From Holophagales bacterium (lineage in GTDB: Bacteria > Acidobacteriota > Thermoanaerobaculia > Multivoradales > Multivoraceae), in contig VYDI01000040.1 of assembly GCA_009843505.1 (NCBI GenBank), positions 1-64,000 of the forward strand: a stretch of 64,000 nucleotides of DNA, read 5' to 3'. The position numbers were made by a program, and so were the translations under genes. This document shows positions 50,134 to 58,516 of this stretch, in pieces. The notes under the pieces are model-generated. The model had not been told where the DNA came from and ran no database searches. It saw only the letters and a program-made list of their open reading frames with translations. Position 1 is the first letter of the stretch. Each line of letters begins with the position of its first letter.

Positions 50134-51282
50134 ATGACCAAACTCCCCGCCGACGGCCTCGCAATCCGCTCCACGATCCGCGCCGATGACACTGGCGGAG
50201 GCACCGTCGAACTGGCGCTGGTCAGGGTCCCGGTGCCGGAACCCGGCGCCGACCAGGTCGTCATCCGGGTCGAGGCGTCGCCGATCAACCCGTCCGACCT
50301 GGGCGTGCTGTTCGGGCCGGCCGATGTCTCCTCCGTTCGCGCTTCGGACGGCGAGCACGGTCCGGTAGCCGTGGCCGACATTCCCAAGGGGCTCGCGCGG
50401 CTGGTCGCCGGTCGCCTCGGTCAAGCGATACCGACCGGCAACGAGGGCGCCGGCGTGGTCGTCGCCGCCGGTTCGTCGCCGGCCGCCCAGGCCCTGATCG
50501 GCCGCACGGTCGCCGTCCTCGGCGGCTCGATGTACGCGGAGTACCGGCTGGCCGAGGCCCGGCAGTGCCTGGCGCTGCACGAAGGCACGACGCCCGCGGA
50601 AGGCGCCTCCTGCTTCGTCAATCCCCTGACCGCCCTGGGCATGGTCGAGACGATGCGGCTCGAGGGCCACACGGCCCTGGTCCACACGGCCGCCGCCTCC
50701 AACCTCGGCCAAATGCTCCAGAAGATCTGCACCAAGGACGGCGTACCGCTGGTCAACGTCGTCCGCCGGCCGGAACACGAGGAACTCCTGCGCGGCATCG
50801 GCGCTACCCACGTCGTCAACCTGAGTACCGAGACCTTCATGGCCGACCTCGTCGCCGCGATCACCGACACCGGCGCGACGCTCGGCTTCGACGCCACTGG
50901 CGGCGGCAAGCTGGCCGGCCAGATCCTGACCGCGATGGAGGCGGCACTCTCCGCCAGCGCCCCCGAGTACAGCCGCTACGGCTCGGCGACCCTCAAGCAG
51001 GTCTACATCTACGGCGGGCTCGACCGCAGCCAGACCGTCCTGACCCGCAACTTCGGCATGGCCTGGGGCCTGGGCGGCTGGCTGTTGCCTCACTTCCTGC
51101 GCCGCGTCGGTTACGAGGCCTCGGAACGCCTCCGGCAGCGAGTCGCCGCGGAGATCAGGACGACCTTCGCGTCGAGCTACGCCAGGACGGTCACCCTGCG
51201 CCAAGCCCTCGACCCGGCGTCCATCGCGGTCTACGCCAAGCAGGCGACCGGAGAGAAGTTCCTCGTGACGCCGCACGGGTAG
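50134..51282 (+). CDS. Zinc-type (MDR) alcohol dehydrogenase-like protein
   Basis: A 382-residue medium-chain dehydrogenase/reductase. Seen: the N-terminal VEASPINPSDLGVLFG, NEGAGVVVAAG, and the NAD(P)-binding ALVHTAAASNLGQMLQKICT. The usual catalytic-zinc Cys is not evident, so it is more like quinone oxidoreductase/enoyl reductase members. Substrate unknown. The first 50 residues diverge from typical members. Its 5' end is divergent from alkA with a 69-base gap. Confidence 0.85.
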   Translation: MTKLPADGLAIRSTIRADDTGGGTVELALVRVPVPEPGADQVVIRVEASPINPSDLGVLFGPADVSSVRASDGEHGPVAVADIPKGLARLVAGRLGQAIPTGNEGAGVVVAAGSSPAAQALIGRTVAVLGGSMYAEYRLAEARQCLALHEGTTPAEGASCFVNPLTALGMVETMRLEGHTALVHTAAASNLGQMLQKICTKDGVPLVNVVRRPEHEELLRGIGATHVVNLSTETFMADLVAAITDTGATLGFDATGGGKLAGQILTAMEAALSASAPEYSRYGSATLKQVYIYGGLDRSQTVLTRNFGMAWGLGGWLLPHFLRRVGYEASERLRQRVAAEIRTTFASSYARTVTLRQALDPASIAVYAKQATGEKFLVTPHG

Positions 51283-51296
51283 CGCCGCAAGACGGT

Positions 51297-51363
51297 CGCC
51301 GCTTCGCGGCGCGTCTCCTGGCCGCCTCCGGCGGCAGCCGGCGAGGACGCCGGCGCACCCAGT
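51297..51363 (+). repeat. Intergenic GCCGGC repeat, copy C (three hairpins)
   Basis: Three perfect hairpins in a row: CGCCGC-TTC-GCGGCG (51297-51311), GCCGCC-TCC-GGCGGC (51321-51335) and GCCGGC-GAGGAC-GCCGGC (51337-51354), ending in GCACCCAGT (to 51363). It is the fullest copy of the dispersed repeat and lies between the convergent ends of the dehydrogenase and GNAT-like genes. Confidence 0.75.
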
Positions 51364-51386
51364 GTGAGAGTCGACGTGTCTGCGTT

Positions 51387-52319
51387 CTACACCCGCCGAT
51401 AGGCGAGATCCCCCTCCATGTAGGTGAGATAGAAGCGGGCCGGCTCGATCTCCCCGTTCGGGTTGCGGAACCAGAGTGGACGCCGGTAGAAGACCTCGCC
51501 TCCCAGCGACTCCGTGGCCCGCAACAGGCCCTCTTCCGTGGTCAGGACGGTCGCCTCGGCGCAGCCCTCCCGGCCCAGCCGGTCGAGGATGGCGAGTAGC
51601 GCCAGATCCGCATCCTCTTCCAGGCATGGCATGTGGACGATCCGACCGGTGGGCGGATCGTTCGCCCGGTTGACGTAGAGCAGGACCGGACCGAGCGGCT
51701 CTCCCGACCGTTCCAGGGTGAACAGCAGCCCGTCGTGCTCCGGACAGGCTGCCAGCCATGCCAGGTGGTCCGGCTCCGCGAGATTGACCAGCGTGTCTCG
51801 AGGAGCCGCAGGACCGGCAGCGGCGGGATCGAAGTCGGCCAGCATCAGGCCGGTCTGCCTGGCCGCGGCGACACCTGCCGCCGCGGTGCTCAGACGCACT
51901 TCGAGCGCCTCACCGACCTCGTGAAAGCCGCGCATGACCAGCATGGCCTTGGTTGCGGCGGTGCCGCCGAGCACGACCTCGAAGTCCGTGTCGGGCGTGC
52001 GGCCGGCAAGGGGGACGCCGGCTCTGCCCCTCGCAGCGTGTTCAACCATCCACAGCATCCGGTGAGCACCCGTCACCGTTCCGCCATGGACCCGGTAGCG
52101 GCAGTGCAACGAAGCCACGTGGCCGACGATTCGGCCATGCCGTTCGGCGACGGAAGACTCGACCTCCGGCCCCGGACCGGGATGGAAGAGAAGCCAGCGC
52201 AGAACCTCCGGCTCGCGCCGGACACCGTAGACGACCTCGGTCAATTCGGAGAGACGAGGGAGTTCGCTCTCGGCAGTCGGGCGCAGAAGGACGTCCCGAA
52301 CCGTACGCACCCGATCCAT
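51387..52319 (-). CDS. GNAT-like acetyltransferase, two-domain
   Basis: A 310-residue protein with two GNAT-like halves. The first carries SSVAERHGRIVGHVASLHCRYRVHG and a TAATKAMLVMRGFHEVG end; the second LLYVNRANDPPTGRIVHMPCLEED then LLAILDRLGREGCAEATVL. It is eleven bases after the deacetylase-like gene and is the last gene of a three-gene unit with a glycosyltransferase. It may acylate a sugar or amino sugar, but the family is not firmly recognisable. Confidence 0.6.
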   Translation of the reverse strand: MDRVRTVRDVLLRPTAESELPRLSELTEVVYGVRREPEVLRWLLFHPGPGPEVESSVAERHGRIVGHVASLHCRYRVHGGTVTGAHRMLWMVEHAARGRAGVPLAGRTPDTDFEVVLGGTAATKAMLVMRGFHEVGEALEVRLSTAAAGVAAARQTGLMLADFDPAAAGPAAPRDTLVNLAEPDHLAWLAACPEHDGLLFTLERSGEPLGPVLLYVNRANDPPTGRIVHMPCLEEDADLALLAILDRLGREGCAEATVLTTEEGLLRATESLGGEVFYRRPLWFRNPNGEIEPARFYLTYMEGDLAYRRV

Positions 52320-52330
52320 CGGCCCGAAGG

Positions 52331-53137
52331 CTACTTCGATCCGCCGCGCCCTGCCCGAAACGCCTCGTCCCGCTCCGCCCGCAGGCGCAGCCCCTCCCGG
52401 AAGCGCTCGATGTTCGCCTCGGCGCGTCGCCTGAGCCGGTGGTACTTGAATTCGGCCTCGAGCAACAGCAGCTCGTCCCAGCCGAGACCCTCCTCCGTCC
52501 AGTGGTACTCGTGGGTGAGGAGCTGGATCTGGTCGTACCGGTCGAGCAGCGACGTCACCACGCCCTCGCGCCAGACCTGGGTGCTATCGGAGAGGTACTT
52601 GATCCGCTCGAAGTAGAACGGGTCGTAGGCGTCGACGACGCCGGGAATCCGTAGCGTCCGGCCCGAGCGCATCGGCATGTGGGGGCTGGCGGCCCGGATG
52701 CGCGTGTCGAAGAAGCCCTCGATCAGATCGATCGCCCGGCTGGCCAGCACCACCGGGTCGCCGCCCGAACGCTCCAGCAGTCCCAGGTCGTAGTGGAAGC
52801 CGAGGTCGTGCCCGAGGTCGAGAACCTCTTCGACCGCCCCGGCGCCGTCGGCCTCGAACAGGTTGTAGTCGGAACCGATCTGGACGAAGAAGGTCGAGCG
52901 AACGCCGGCGTCGCGGTCGGCCCGCGCCATCGTCAGCGCGGCGTCGAGACTGAACTCGACGTCGTGCCGCATCAGGACGAAGCGCTCCACTTCGAGCAGC
53001 GCCTCACCCAGGGGCGCCGCCTCACCGAACGAGAAGGTCCGGTGAGTCGAGGTGATCCGGGCCAGGATCTCCCGGTAGTGAGCGAGGGTGAAGTCGAGGT
53101 CCGGATCGGCCGGACGTGCCGCTCGCGATCTGCTCAT
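52331..53137 (-). CDS. Polysaccharide-deacetylase-like (NodB-fold) protein
   Basis: A 268-residue protein with a NodB-like core: FVLMRHDVEFSLDAALTMA near residue 55 (the Asp/His of the metal site), STFFVQIGSDYNLF near 85 and LGHDLGFHYDLGLLE near 112. The classical HxxxH pair is not obvious, so deacetylase activity is uncertain. ATG at 53137 is in a 4-base overlap with the glycosyltransferase stop, so the two are coupled. Confidence 0.65.
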   Translation of the reverse strand: MSRSRAARPADPDLDFTLAHYREILARITSTHRTFSFGEAAPLGEALLEVERFVLMRHDVEFSLDAALTMARADRDAGVRSTFFVQIGSDYNLFEADGAGAVEEVLDLGHDLGFHYDLGLLERSGGDPVVLASRAIDLIEGFFDTRIRAASPHMPMRSGRTLRIPGVVDAYDPFYFERIKYLSDSTQVWREGVVTSLLDRYDQIQLLTHEYHWTEEGLGWDELLLLEAEFKYHRLRRRAEANIERFREGLRLRAERDEAFRAGRGGSK

Positions 53138-54198
53138 GCCGGCCGCCACGAGACTTCATCCCACGCGTCGGCTGCCAGGTCGCCGAGCGGACGCTCGGCG
53201 CCCCCGTCGATCCAGTCGACCAGATGGCGGGTCACGTCCGGATAGTTCATGGGCGCCGGCTCCGGACTATCGATCCAGGACTGGATCCGCTCCACCGTCA
53301 GGCGGTCGACGACGGTGCCGAGACCCAGAGCCTTGAGCGCCCGGCCATTGAGGAACTGCTCCGGATGGCGGCGAATGGGTTGCACCAGCAGACGGCGGCC
53401 CAGGTGCAGCGCCTCACTGGCGAGCGAGAAACCCGCATTCGTGATCACTCCCGCGCAGTCGACCAGATCGGCGACGAAGGCCTTGCGGTCGTAGGGGCGA
53501 ATCGAGACGTTGCCGCGCTCGACCGGCTCGGGCACAGGCCGGTAGGCGACGAACCGCCGCTGCGGCAATCGCCCCAGAAGATCCACGATGCTCTCTTCGC
53601 TCTCCGCGGGCAGGTAGACGAGGAACCGCCGGCCATCGCCACGCGCGGAACCGTCCGCGGCCGCCGCGACGAGGTCAGGACTGATCGTCGGCGGCAGATT
53701 CGTGCCGCCGAATCGATGCCAGTGCAGACCCACGGCGGTCCGAACCGGCGTGTAGACCGGAGCGAACAGGCGCAGCATCCAGCGGGCCGGCCCGGTCCGC
53801 CCGGGCAGTCGCAGACGCCGGTGGAATGCGTAAAGGTGACCGACGCCGATGCTGGGCCGGCGGCAGCGGCGAGCGATCCAGGCGGAAACCGGCTCGTAGT
53901 CCGTCAGCACGAGATCGAAGCCTGACGCATCGAAGCTGCCTACGTCGCGCAGAAAGCGAACCACGCGCAACTGCCGCATGGTCTGGAACAGCCGCACTCG
54001 CCCGCCGGCGGCCTGGCCGGTGAACCCCTCGAGCAGCGTGTGGCTGGCCCGGATCTCAGGGTCGGCGAACGCGGCCGAAGACCGACCGGTCAGCAGGCAG
54101 TGGACATCGTGGCCCCGGCTCCGGAGGCCGGCCACCATCGCCGCCGAGCGCACCAGGTGACCGTGACCCGTGCCCTGAACTCCGTAGAGAATCCTCAT
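53134..54198 (-). CDS. MJ1255/VC2487-family glycosyltransferase (GT-B)
   Basis: A 354-residue GT-B enzyme. The N-terminus MRILYGVQGTGHGHLVRS contains the Gly/His loop of the MJ1255/VC2487 family. The donor-binding C-terminal part shows GVITNAGFSLASEALHLGRRLLVQPI and HPEQFLNGRAL, as in GT28-like UDP-sugar transferases. Acceptor is unknown. It is transcribed away from the SQD1-like gene, sharing a 187-base divergent promoter region. Confidence 0.82.
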   Translation of the reverse strand: MRILYGVQGTGHGHLVRSAAMVAGLRSRGHDVHCLLTGRSSAAFADPEIRASHTLLEGFTGQAAGGRVRLFQTMRQLRVVRFLRDVGSFDASGFDLVLTDYEPVSAWIARRCRRPSIGVGHLYAFHRRLRLPGRTGPARWMLRLFAPVYTPVRTAVGLHWHRFGGTNLPPTISPDLVAAAADGSARGDGRRFLVYLPAESEESIVDLLGRLPQRRFVAYRPVPEPVERGNVSIRPYDRKAFVADLVDCAGVITNAGFSLASEALHLGRRLLVQPIRRHPEQFLNGRALKALGLGTVVDRLTVERIQSWIDSPEPAPMNYPDVTRHLVDWIDGGAERPLGDLAADAWDEVSWRPA

Positions 54199-54300
54199 GC
54201 CGGAGCCGCGGACGGTCTTGATCCGGACCAGAGCACGCGAACGGAAGGTAGCACCCGCCCAGTCGAAGCCGCAACAGCCAGCCTCCCGCGCTCTCGCTGG

Positions 54301-54306
54301 TAGAAT
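54301..54306 (+). promoter_or_regulatory. -10 hexamer TAGAAT for the SQD1-like gene
   Basis: TAGAAT lies about 80 bases before the inferred start, giving a leader of roughly 70 bases that includes a strong Shine-Dalgarno. No clear -35 is seen. Confidence 0.4.
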
Positions 54307-54373
54307 CGACTGCCTCACGGAATCTTCCCGGTTCGCACCCGAGAACGCGGTCTGATCCCCGCACAGTGCAACA

Positions 54374-54381
54374 GGGGGTGA
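54374..54381 (+). promoter_or_regulatory. Extended Shine-Dalgarno GGGGGTGA before a non-canonical start
   Basis: GGGGGTGA matches the extended consensus GGAGGTGA at seven of eight bases. It is placed seven bases (core to start) before the ACG at 54386 and four before the ATC at 54383. It supports translation initiating here although no ATG, GTG or TTG is available. Confidence 0.6.
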
Positions 54382-54385
54382 CATC

Positions 54386-55702
54386 ACGCGCGTTCTCATA
54401 GCAGGCATCGACGGCTACCTCGGCTGGCCGTTGGCGCAGTATCTGACTGCCCGCGGTCACGAGGTTTCCGGCATCGATGCCGGCTTCCGCCGCGAGTGGG
54501 TCGCCGAGATGGGCGGCCGGTCGGCTCTCCCGGTCGCGTCCGTCGAGGCCCGGCTCGACGCTTTCGAGGCCGCCTACGGCCGGCGTCCGCACCTGGTTCA
54601 GGGCGACCTGACCGACAGGAACGTCGTCTATCGGCTGTTCGAAGACGTCCGGCCCGAGGTGATCGTCCACCTGGGCGAATGCCCTTCGGCGCCCTACTCC
54701 ATGATGGACGCGGATCACGCGATCTGGGTGCAGCGCAACAACATCGAGGGCACGATGAACGTGCTCTACGCGATGCGCGATCAGGCGCCCGAGGCGCACC
54801 TGGTCAAGCTCGGCACGATGGGCGAGTACGGCACGCCGAACCTGGACATCCCCGAGGGCTTCTTCGAGGTCGAGTACCGCGGCCGCCGGGACCGCCTGCC
54901 CTTCCCGCGGCAAGCCGGCTCCTGGTACCACTGGAGCAAGGTCCACGACAGCAACAACGTGATGTTCGCCTGCCGCATCTTCGGACTCAGGGCCACCGAT
55001 GTGATGCAGGGCGTTGTCTACGGCACCCGCTTCTTCGGCAGCGCCTCCGACCACCCGGCCGATCCCGCGCTCCATACCCGGCTTGACTTCGACCAGGCCT
55101 TCGGCACGGCCCTCAACCGCTTCTGCTGCCAGTCCGTGATCGGCGAGCCGCTGACCCTGTTCGGACTCGGCAACCAGCGCCGCGGCTTCCTGCCGATCTG
55201 CGACTCGATGCAGTGCCTGACGTTGGCCGTCGACAACCCGCCCGAAGCTGGCGACTACCGGGTCTTCAATCAGTTCGAGGAGACCTACACGATCTCGGAG
55301 CTCGCCGCGAAGGTCGCTGCCGTTGCCTCCGACATGGGTCTCGAACCGCGAATCCGGCGGATCGAGAACCCGCGCAAGGAGCTCGAAGAGCACCACTACA
55401 ACCCGGACCACGACCACCTGCCGGCCCTGGGCTACCAGCCGACCCGGGACATGGACTCGGAACTCCGGGCGATGCTCGAGGACCTCCTGCCGCACCACGA
55501 CCGGATCGCGGCCAAACGCGACGTGCTGCTCCCCGACATCCGTTGGGACGGCAGCCGGCGGAGGTCCGCCTTTCTGGACAAGTCAACCAGCCTCGACGCC
55601 GGCAACGGCGCCGGGAGCGGATCAGCGACCGAGACGCCGGACCACGACCAGCCGGGCAAGGTCGAACCGATGATCGATCCGGTACTCGCAGGGACTCGGT
55701 AG
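54386..55702 (+). CDS. SQD1-like (UDP-sulfoquinovose synthase-like) NAD-dependent epimerase, non-canonical start
   Basis: A 438-residue extended short-chain dehydrogenase close to plant and bacterial UDP-sulfoquinovose synthase. Seen: Rossmann loop GIDGYLGWPL, the SQD1-like KLGTMGEYGTPNLDIPEG, the catalytic Tyr-x3-Lys in SWYHWSKVHDSNN, and ATDVMQGVVYGTR. The frame is open from a stop at 54353 but has no ATG, GTG or TTG before the Rossmann loop. Homology expects a Met-Arg-Val-Leu start, which falls on ACG at 54386; ATC at 54383 is the other candidate. TTG at 54431 would remove the NAD loop. Its last 81 bases overlap a convergent gene. Confidence 0.82.
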   Translation, partial: TRVLIAGIDGYLGWPLAQYLTARGHEVSGIDAGFRREWVAEMGGRSALPVASVEARLDAFEAAYGRRPHLVQGDLTDRNVVYRLFEDVRPEVIVHLGECPSAPYSMMDADHAIWVQRNNIEGTMNVLYAMRDQAPEAHLVKLGTMGEYGTPNLDIPEGFFEVEYRGRRDRLPFPRQAGSWYHWSKVHDSNNVMFACRIFGLRATDVMQGVVYGTRFFGSASDHPADPALHTRLDFDQAFGTALNRFCCQSVIGEPLTLFGLGNQRRGFLPICDSMQCLTLAVDNPPEAGDYRVFNQFEETYTISELAAKVAAVASDMGLEPRIRRIENPRKELEEHHYNPDHDHLPALGYQPTRDMDSELRAMLEDLLPHHDRIAAKRDVLLPDIRWDGSRRRSAFLDKSTSLDAGNGAGSGSATETPDHDQPGKVEPMIDPVLAGTR

Positions 55703-56425
55703 CCCGCTCGGCCCGCAGACGCCGGCGTTGACGCCCGTCACGTTCGGAGCCTCGTCGACCGCCTCGCCGAAGTCCATCCGCATCGCTTCGAACCGGAGCA
55801 TCCAGACATCGCCGAGCGGCATCTCCAAACCGGCGCCGGCGACCCAGCCGACCCGCGTCGATCGGCCGGCGAAGGAATCGTCCCGATCCACGGCCATGCG
55901 CCCGTCCGGGCCCAGGTCGAGGTCCGTGAACGAAGCGGAGATCCCGGCCACCGCCACACCGCCACTGAGGAAGGCGGCCGCGCGTCCGAGGGACCGCCGC
56001 GCCCCGACCCGCGCCGTCGCCGCCCACCGCAACTCCGAGGCCGCCGTTTCGTCCAGCCCCACTGGATCCACCTGGCGGGCCGCCCCCGGCAAGCCGCCGA
56101 CGAAGCCGTCCAGCTCGACGCGGATCGCCGTGCGTCGCGGCACGAACTCCCAACCCGCGACCACGCCGACCGGGTATGCGGCGTCGTCGTAGTCGAAGGT
56201 CCGGCCCGGGCGGCTGTCCGCCGCCGTGAAACCGTCCTCGTCGAGGAGCCGGACGTCCAGAGCACCCCAGCCGGCGAACACACCGACATAGGCGCCCGAC
56301 CCGCCGCCCGCCCCGCCGCGATCCTGGGCCGTCGCGGAGCCCGCGCCGGCGACAGCCAGGAAGAACGCCAGAGCCGCAGCGACCGCCAGCGACGCGCGGC
56401 CGCCCGACGCCGTACCGTTTCTCAT
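55622..56425 (-). CDS. Small outer-membrane beta-barrel protein
   Basis: A 267-residue exported protein with signal peptide to about residue 34 (GSATAQ). Alternating hydrophobic/polar strands (YVGVFAGWGALDVRL, AIRVELDGFVGGLP, RVGWVAGAGLEMPLG, WMLRFEAMRMDFG) fit an eight-stranded outer-membrane barrel of the OmpA/surface-antigen type. The C-terminus is VVVRRLGR, lacking the usual terminal Phe. The start ATG at 56425 lies two bases after the VOC gene. Its 3' end overlaps the SQD1-like gene by 81 bases on the opposite strand. Confidence 0.72.
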   Translation of the reverse strand: MRNGTASGGRASLAVAAALAFFLAVAGAGSATAQDRGGAGGGSGAYVGVFAGWGALDVRLLDEDGFTAADSRPGRTFDYDDAAYPVGVVAGWEFVPRRTAIRVELDGFVGGLPGAARQVDPVGLDETAASELRWAATARVGARRSLGRAAAFLSGGVAVAGISASFTDLDLGPDGRMAVDRDDSFAGRSTRVGWVAGAGLEMPLGDVWMLRFEAMRMDFGEAVDEAPNVTGVNAGVCGPSGLPSPCEYRIDHRFDLARLVVVRRLGR

Positions 56426-56427
56426 CG

Positions 56428-57192
56428 TCAGTCGACGAGTCGAATACGGGTGCCGCAGATGTGGATCACGCCGTCGGCGCCGAGGCAGCCCCGCTCGCTC
56501 GCGGCGGAACGGGCGCGGTCCGCGTCGACCGCGCGCAGATCGATGCCGCCGAGCCCCTCGGGCCGGCCGTCGGTCGGCAGCACGAAGCGCAAGTCGGCGT
56601 TCTCGAAGGGAATCGTCGGCACGCCGTCGACATCGCGCAGCGGGATCTCCGCGATCTCGCTCCAGCGGGCCGCGAGCCGGTCCGGGTCCGGGGTCTGAAT
56701 CTCCCCCGCCACGATCGCGTCGACGACGTCGGTCCGGCGACAGCGCTGCCAGTTCTCCCCCGCCGGTTCCCACGGCCCGTCCGGTTCCAGTCCGTTCGTC
56801 TGGCAGTCGATCTCGAAGAACGTCCCGCCGGTGTCCTTGGGATGGAGCTGCATGTTCTGGAAGCCGTGGCGCTCGAACTCGTTGACCAGGCGAATCCCCA
56901 ACTCCGCGACCCGGCGCCGGCGAGGGGCGTGATTGTCGCACTGGGTGATGAACATGTAGCCGCCGTCGCCGCCGCGCTTCTCCAGGTAGCGTCCGCCCGC
57001 GGTGTTTTCCTCGATCGGGGCCACGATCTCGAGCAACTGGTTGCCGATCGGCAACAGGGCGTTCTCGAGCCCGAACCGAACGATGCCGGGATCGTTGAAG
57101 CAGACCTCAATGTCGAACACGGCCTCCAGGTCGTCGACGACCGGGGCGAGTTTCTCGGCTACCAGACAGATCTGCCGCAGGCGCAACCACAT
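56428..57192 (-). CDS. VOC/glyoxalase-like domain protein
   Basis: A 254-residue protein with two vicinal-oxygen-chelate-like halves (LRQICLVAEKLAPVVDDLEAVF; LLPIGNQLLEIVAP; TGGTFFEIDCQ), in the style of the PF13468 glyoxalase-like domain. Metal ligands cannot be assigned with certainty. AAGGAG lies seven bases before the ATG at 57192. It is followed two bases later by the outer-membrane barrel gene. Confidence 0.75.
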   Translation of the reverse strand: MWLRLRQICLVAEKLAPVVDDLEAVFDIEVCFNDPGIVRFGLENALLPIGNQLLEIVAPIEENTAGGRYLEKRGGDGGYMFITQCDNHAPRRRRVAELGIRLVNEFERHGFQNMQLHPKDTGGTFFEIDCQTNGLEPDGPWEPAGENWQRCRRTDVVDAIVAGEIQTPDPDRLAARWSEIAEIPLRDVDGVPTIPFENADLRFVLPTDGRPEGLGGIDLRAVDADRARSAASERGCLGADGVIHICGTRIRLVD

Positions 57193-57275
57193 GACGAATC
57201 TCCTTCAGGTGCTTCGGAACGCCGGATCATGGCACGAATGCGCCAGACCCTGGCCCGGTCGTTCCGCAGCTACGT

Positions 57276-58463
57276 CTACGGCCAGGAACCCCGCCCCTCC
57301 AGCATGAAGGTCAGGTGCGGGTGGTACAGAGCCGGTTCCAGCAGGAAGGAGTCGTGCCCCTTGGCGGAGTGGACGATGATCCTCATGCAACTCACGCCGG
57401 CCTCCTCCAGCGTCGCCATCAGGTCGCCCTGCTCCTCGGGGTAGTAGCAGACGTCGGAGTTGATCGAGAAGATGAGGAAGCGCTGGTCCCGGCAGCGCTC
57501 GAAGGCTTCCCGGAGCGAGCCGACACCGGCGGCCGCGGCCAGATCGAACTGGCTCCAGGCATCGAGAATCCGCAGGTAGGAGTTGGCGTCGAACCGGGCC
57601 GCGAACTTCCGGCCCTGGTACCGCATGTAGGACTCGATCGGGTGGTTCACTCCGTACCACGGCACGCCCGACGCCTCGGCAACCGTGTTCCGCGCCCGGC
57701 GCCGCAAGGTGCGCAGCGACACGAACGTCTTGTGGTTGATCTGGCGCGCGATCTTCATCCCCTCGAGTTCCGTGCCCGGCGGGTAGTCGCCGTCGTCGAA
57801 CCGCGGATCGTTGGCGATCGCCTGGATCTGCTCGAAGTTGTGGATCCGCTGGAGCGGCGTCACCTCCATGCCGGCGGCGACCACGACGACGTTGCGTACC
57901 CGTTCCGGGAACATGACCGCGAGGTCGAGAACCGCCATGCCGCCGGTCGAGGGTCCGATCCCCGCATGCAGCACGTCGATTCCCAGCCGGTCGACCAGAC
58001 GCATCGCCGCCCGCACCGAGTCCGAAAAGCGCACCCGGGGGAAGGATGGGCCCCAGCGCTCGCCCGTGGCCGGATCGATCGACAGCGGGCCGGTCGATCC
58101 GTAGCAGCCGCCGATGTAGTTGACGCAGATGACGCAGAAGTGGTCCGTGTCGATCGCCCGCCCCGGTCCGATGAACTCGTGCCACCAGCCGACCACCATC
58201 TCGTCGGTCCAGGCGTTGCCGAGGCCCGGCACGCCGTGGTTCGTACCCGCCGCGTGGTGGCTGCCGGTCAGGGCGTGGAACAGGAGAACGACGTTGTCGC
58301 GCTCGGCGTTCAGTTCGCCGTACTGCTCCCAGGCCAGGGTGAACCCGGACAGCGCGTCGCCGCAGCGGAGTTCGAGCGGTTCGTCGAAGTGCTCGAACCG
58401 GGTCTCGACGACGCCGATGCCGCCGCTGGCGTCCGTCCGTTGCAGGTTGCGAACCGTCTCCAT
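57276..58463 (-). CDS. metX: Homoserine O-acetyltransferase (MetX)
   Basis: A 395-residue alpha/beta-hydrolase-fold enzyme that acylates homoserine for methionine synthesis. The triad is Ser172 in GPSTGGM, Asp337 in INSDVCYYPEEQ and His370 in KGHDSFL. FHALTGSHHAAG and NYIGGCYGSTGP are family landmarks; the nucleophile motif is usually GGSMGGM, so GPST is a variant. Acetyl versus succinyl preference is not settled. No metY is adjacent. TAGTGT sits six bases before the ATG, suggesting a leaderless mRNA and leaving no room for a SAM riboswitch. Confidence 0.92.
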   Translation of the reverse strand: METVRNLQRTDASGGIGVVETRFEHFDEPLELRCGDALSGFTLAWEQYGELNAERDNVVLLFHALTGSHHAAGTNHGVPGLGNAWTDEMVVGWWHEFIGPGRAIDTDHFCVICVNYIGGCYGSTGPLSIDPATGERWGPSFPRVRFSDSVRAAMRLVDRLGIDVLHAGIGPSTGGMAVLDLAVMFPERVRNVVVVAAGMEVTPLQRIHNFEQIQAIANDPRFDDGDYPPGTELEGMKIARQINHKTFVSLRTLRRRARNTVAEASGVPWYGVNHPIESYMRYQGRKFAARFDANSYLRILDAWSQFDLAAAAGVGSLREAFERCRDQRFLIFSINSDVCYYPEEQGDLMATLEEAGVSCMRIIVHSAKGHDSFLLEPALYHPHLTFMLEGRGSWP

Positions 58464-58469
58464 GCGCCG

Positions 58470-58475
58470 ACACTA
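58470..58475 (-). promoter_or_regulatory. -10 hexamer TAGTGT, leaderless promoter of metX
   Basis: Minus-strand TAGTGT, six bases (cggcgc), then the ATG at 58463. No Shine-Dalgarno. Confidence 0.55.
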
Positions 58476-58516
58476 ACCCACCGGACGGCGCGCGTAAGAG
58501 GCGACCAGCCAGACGG

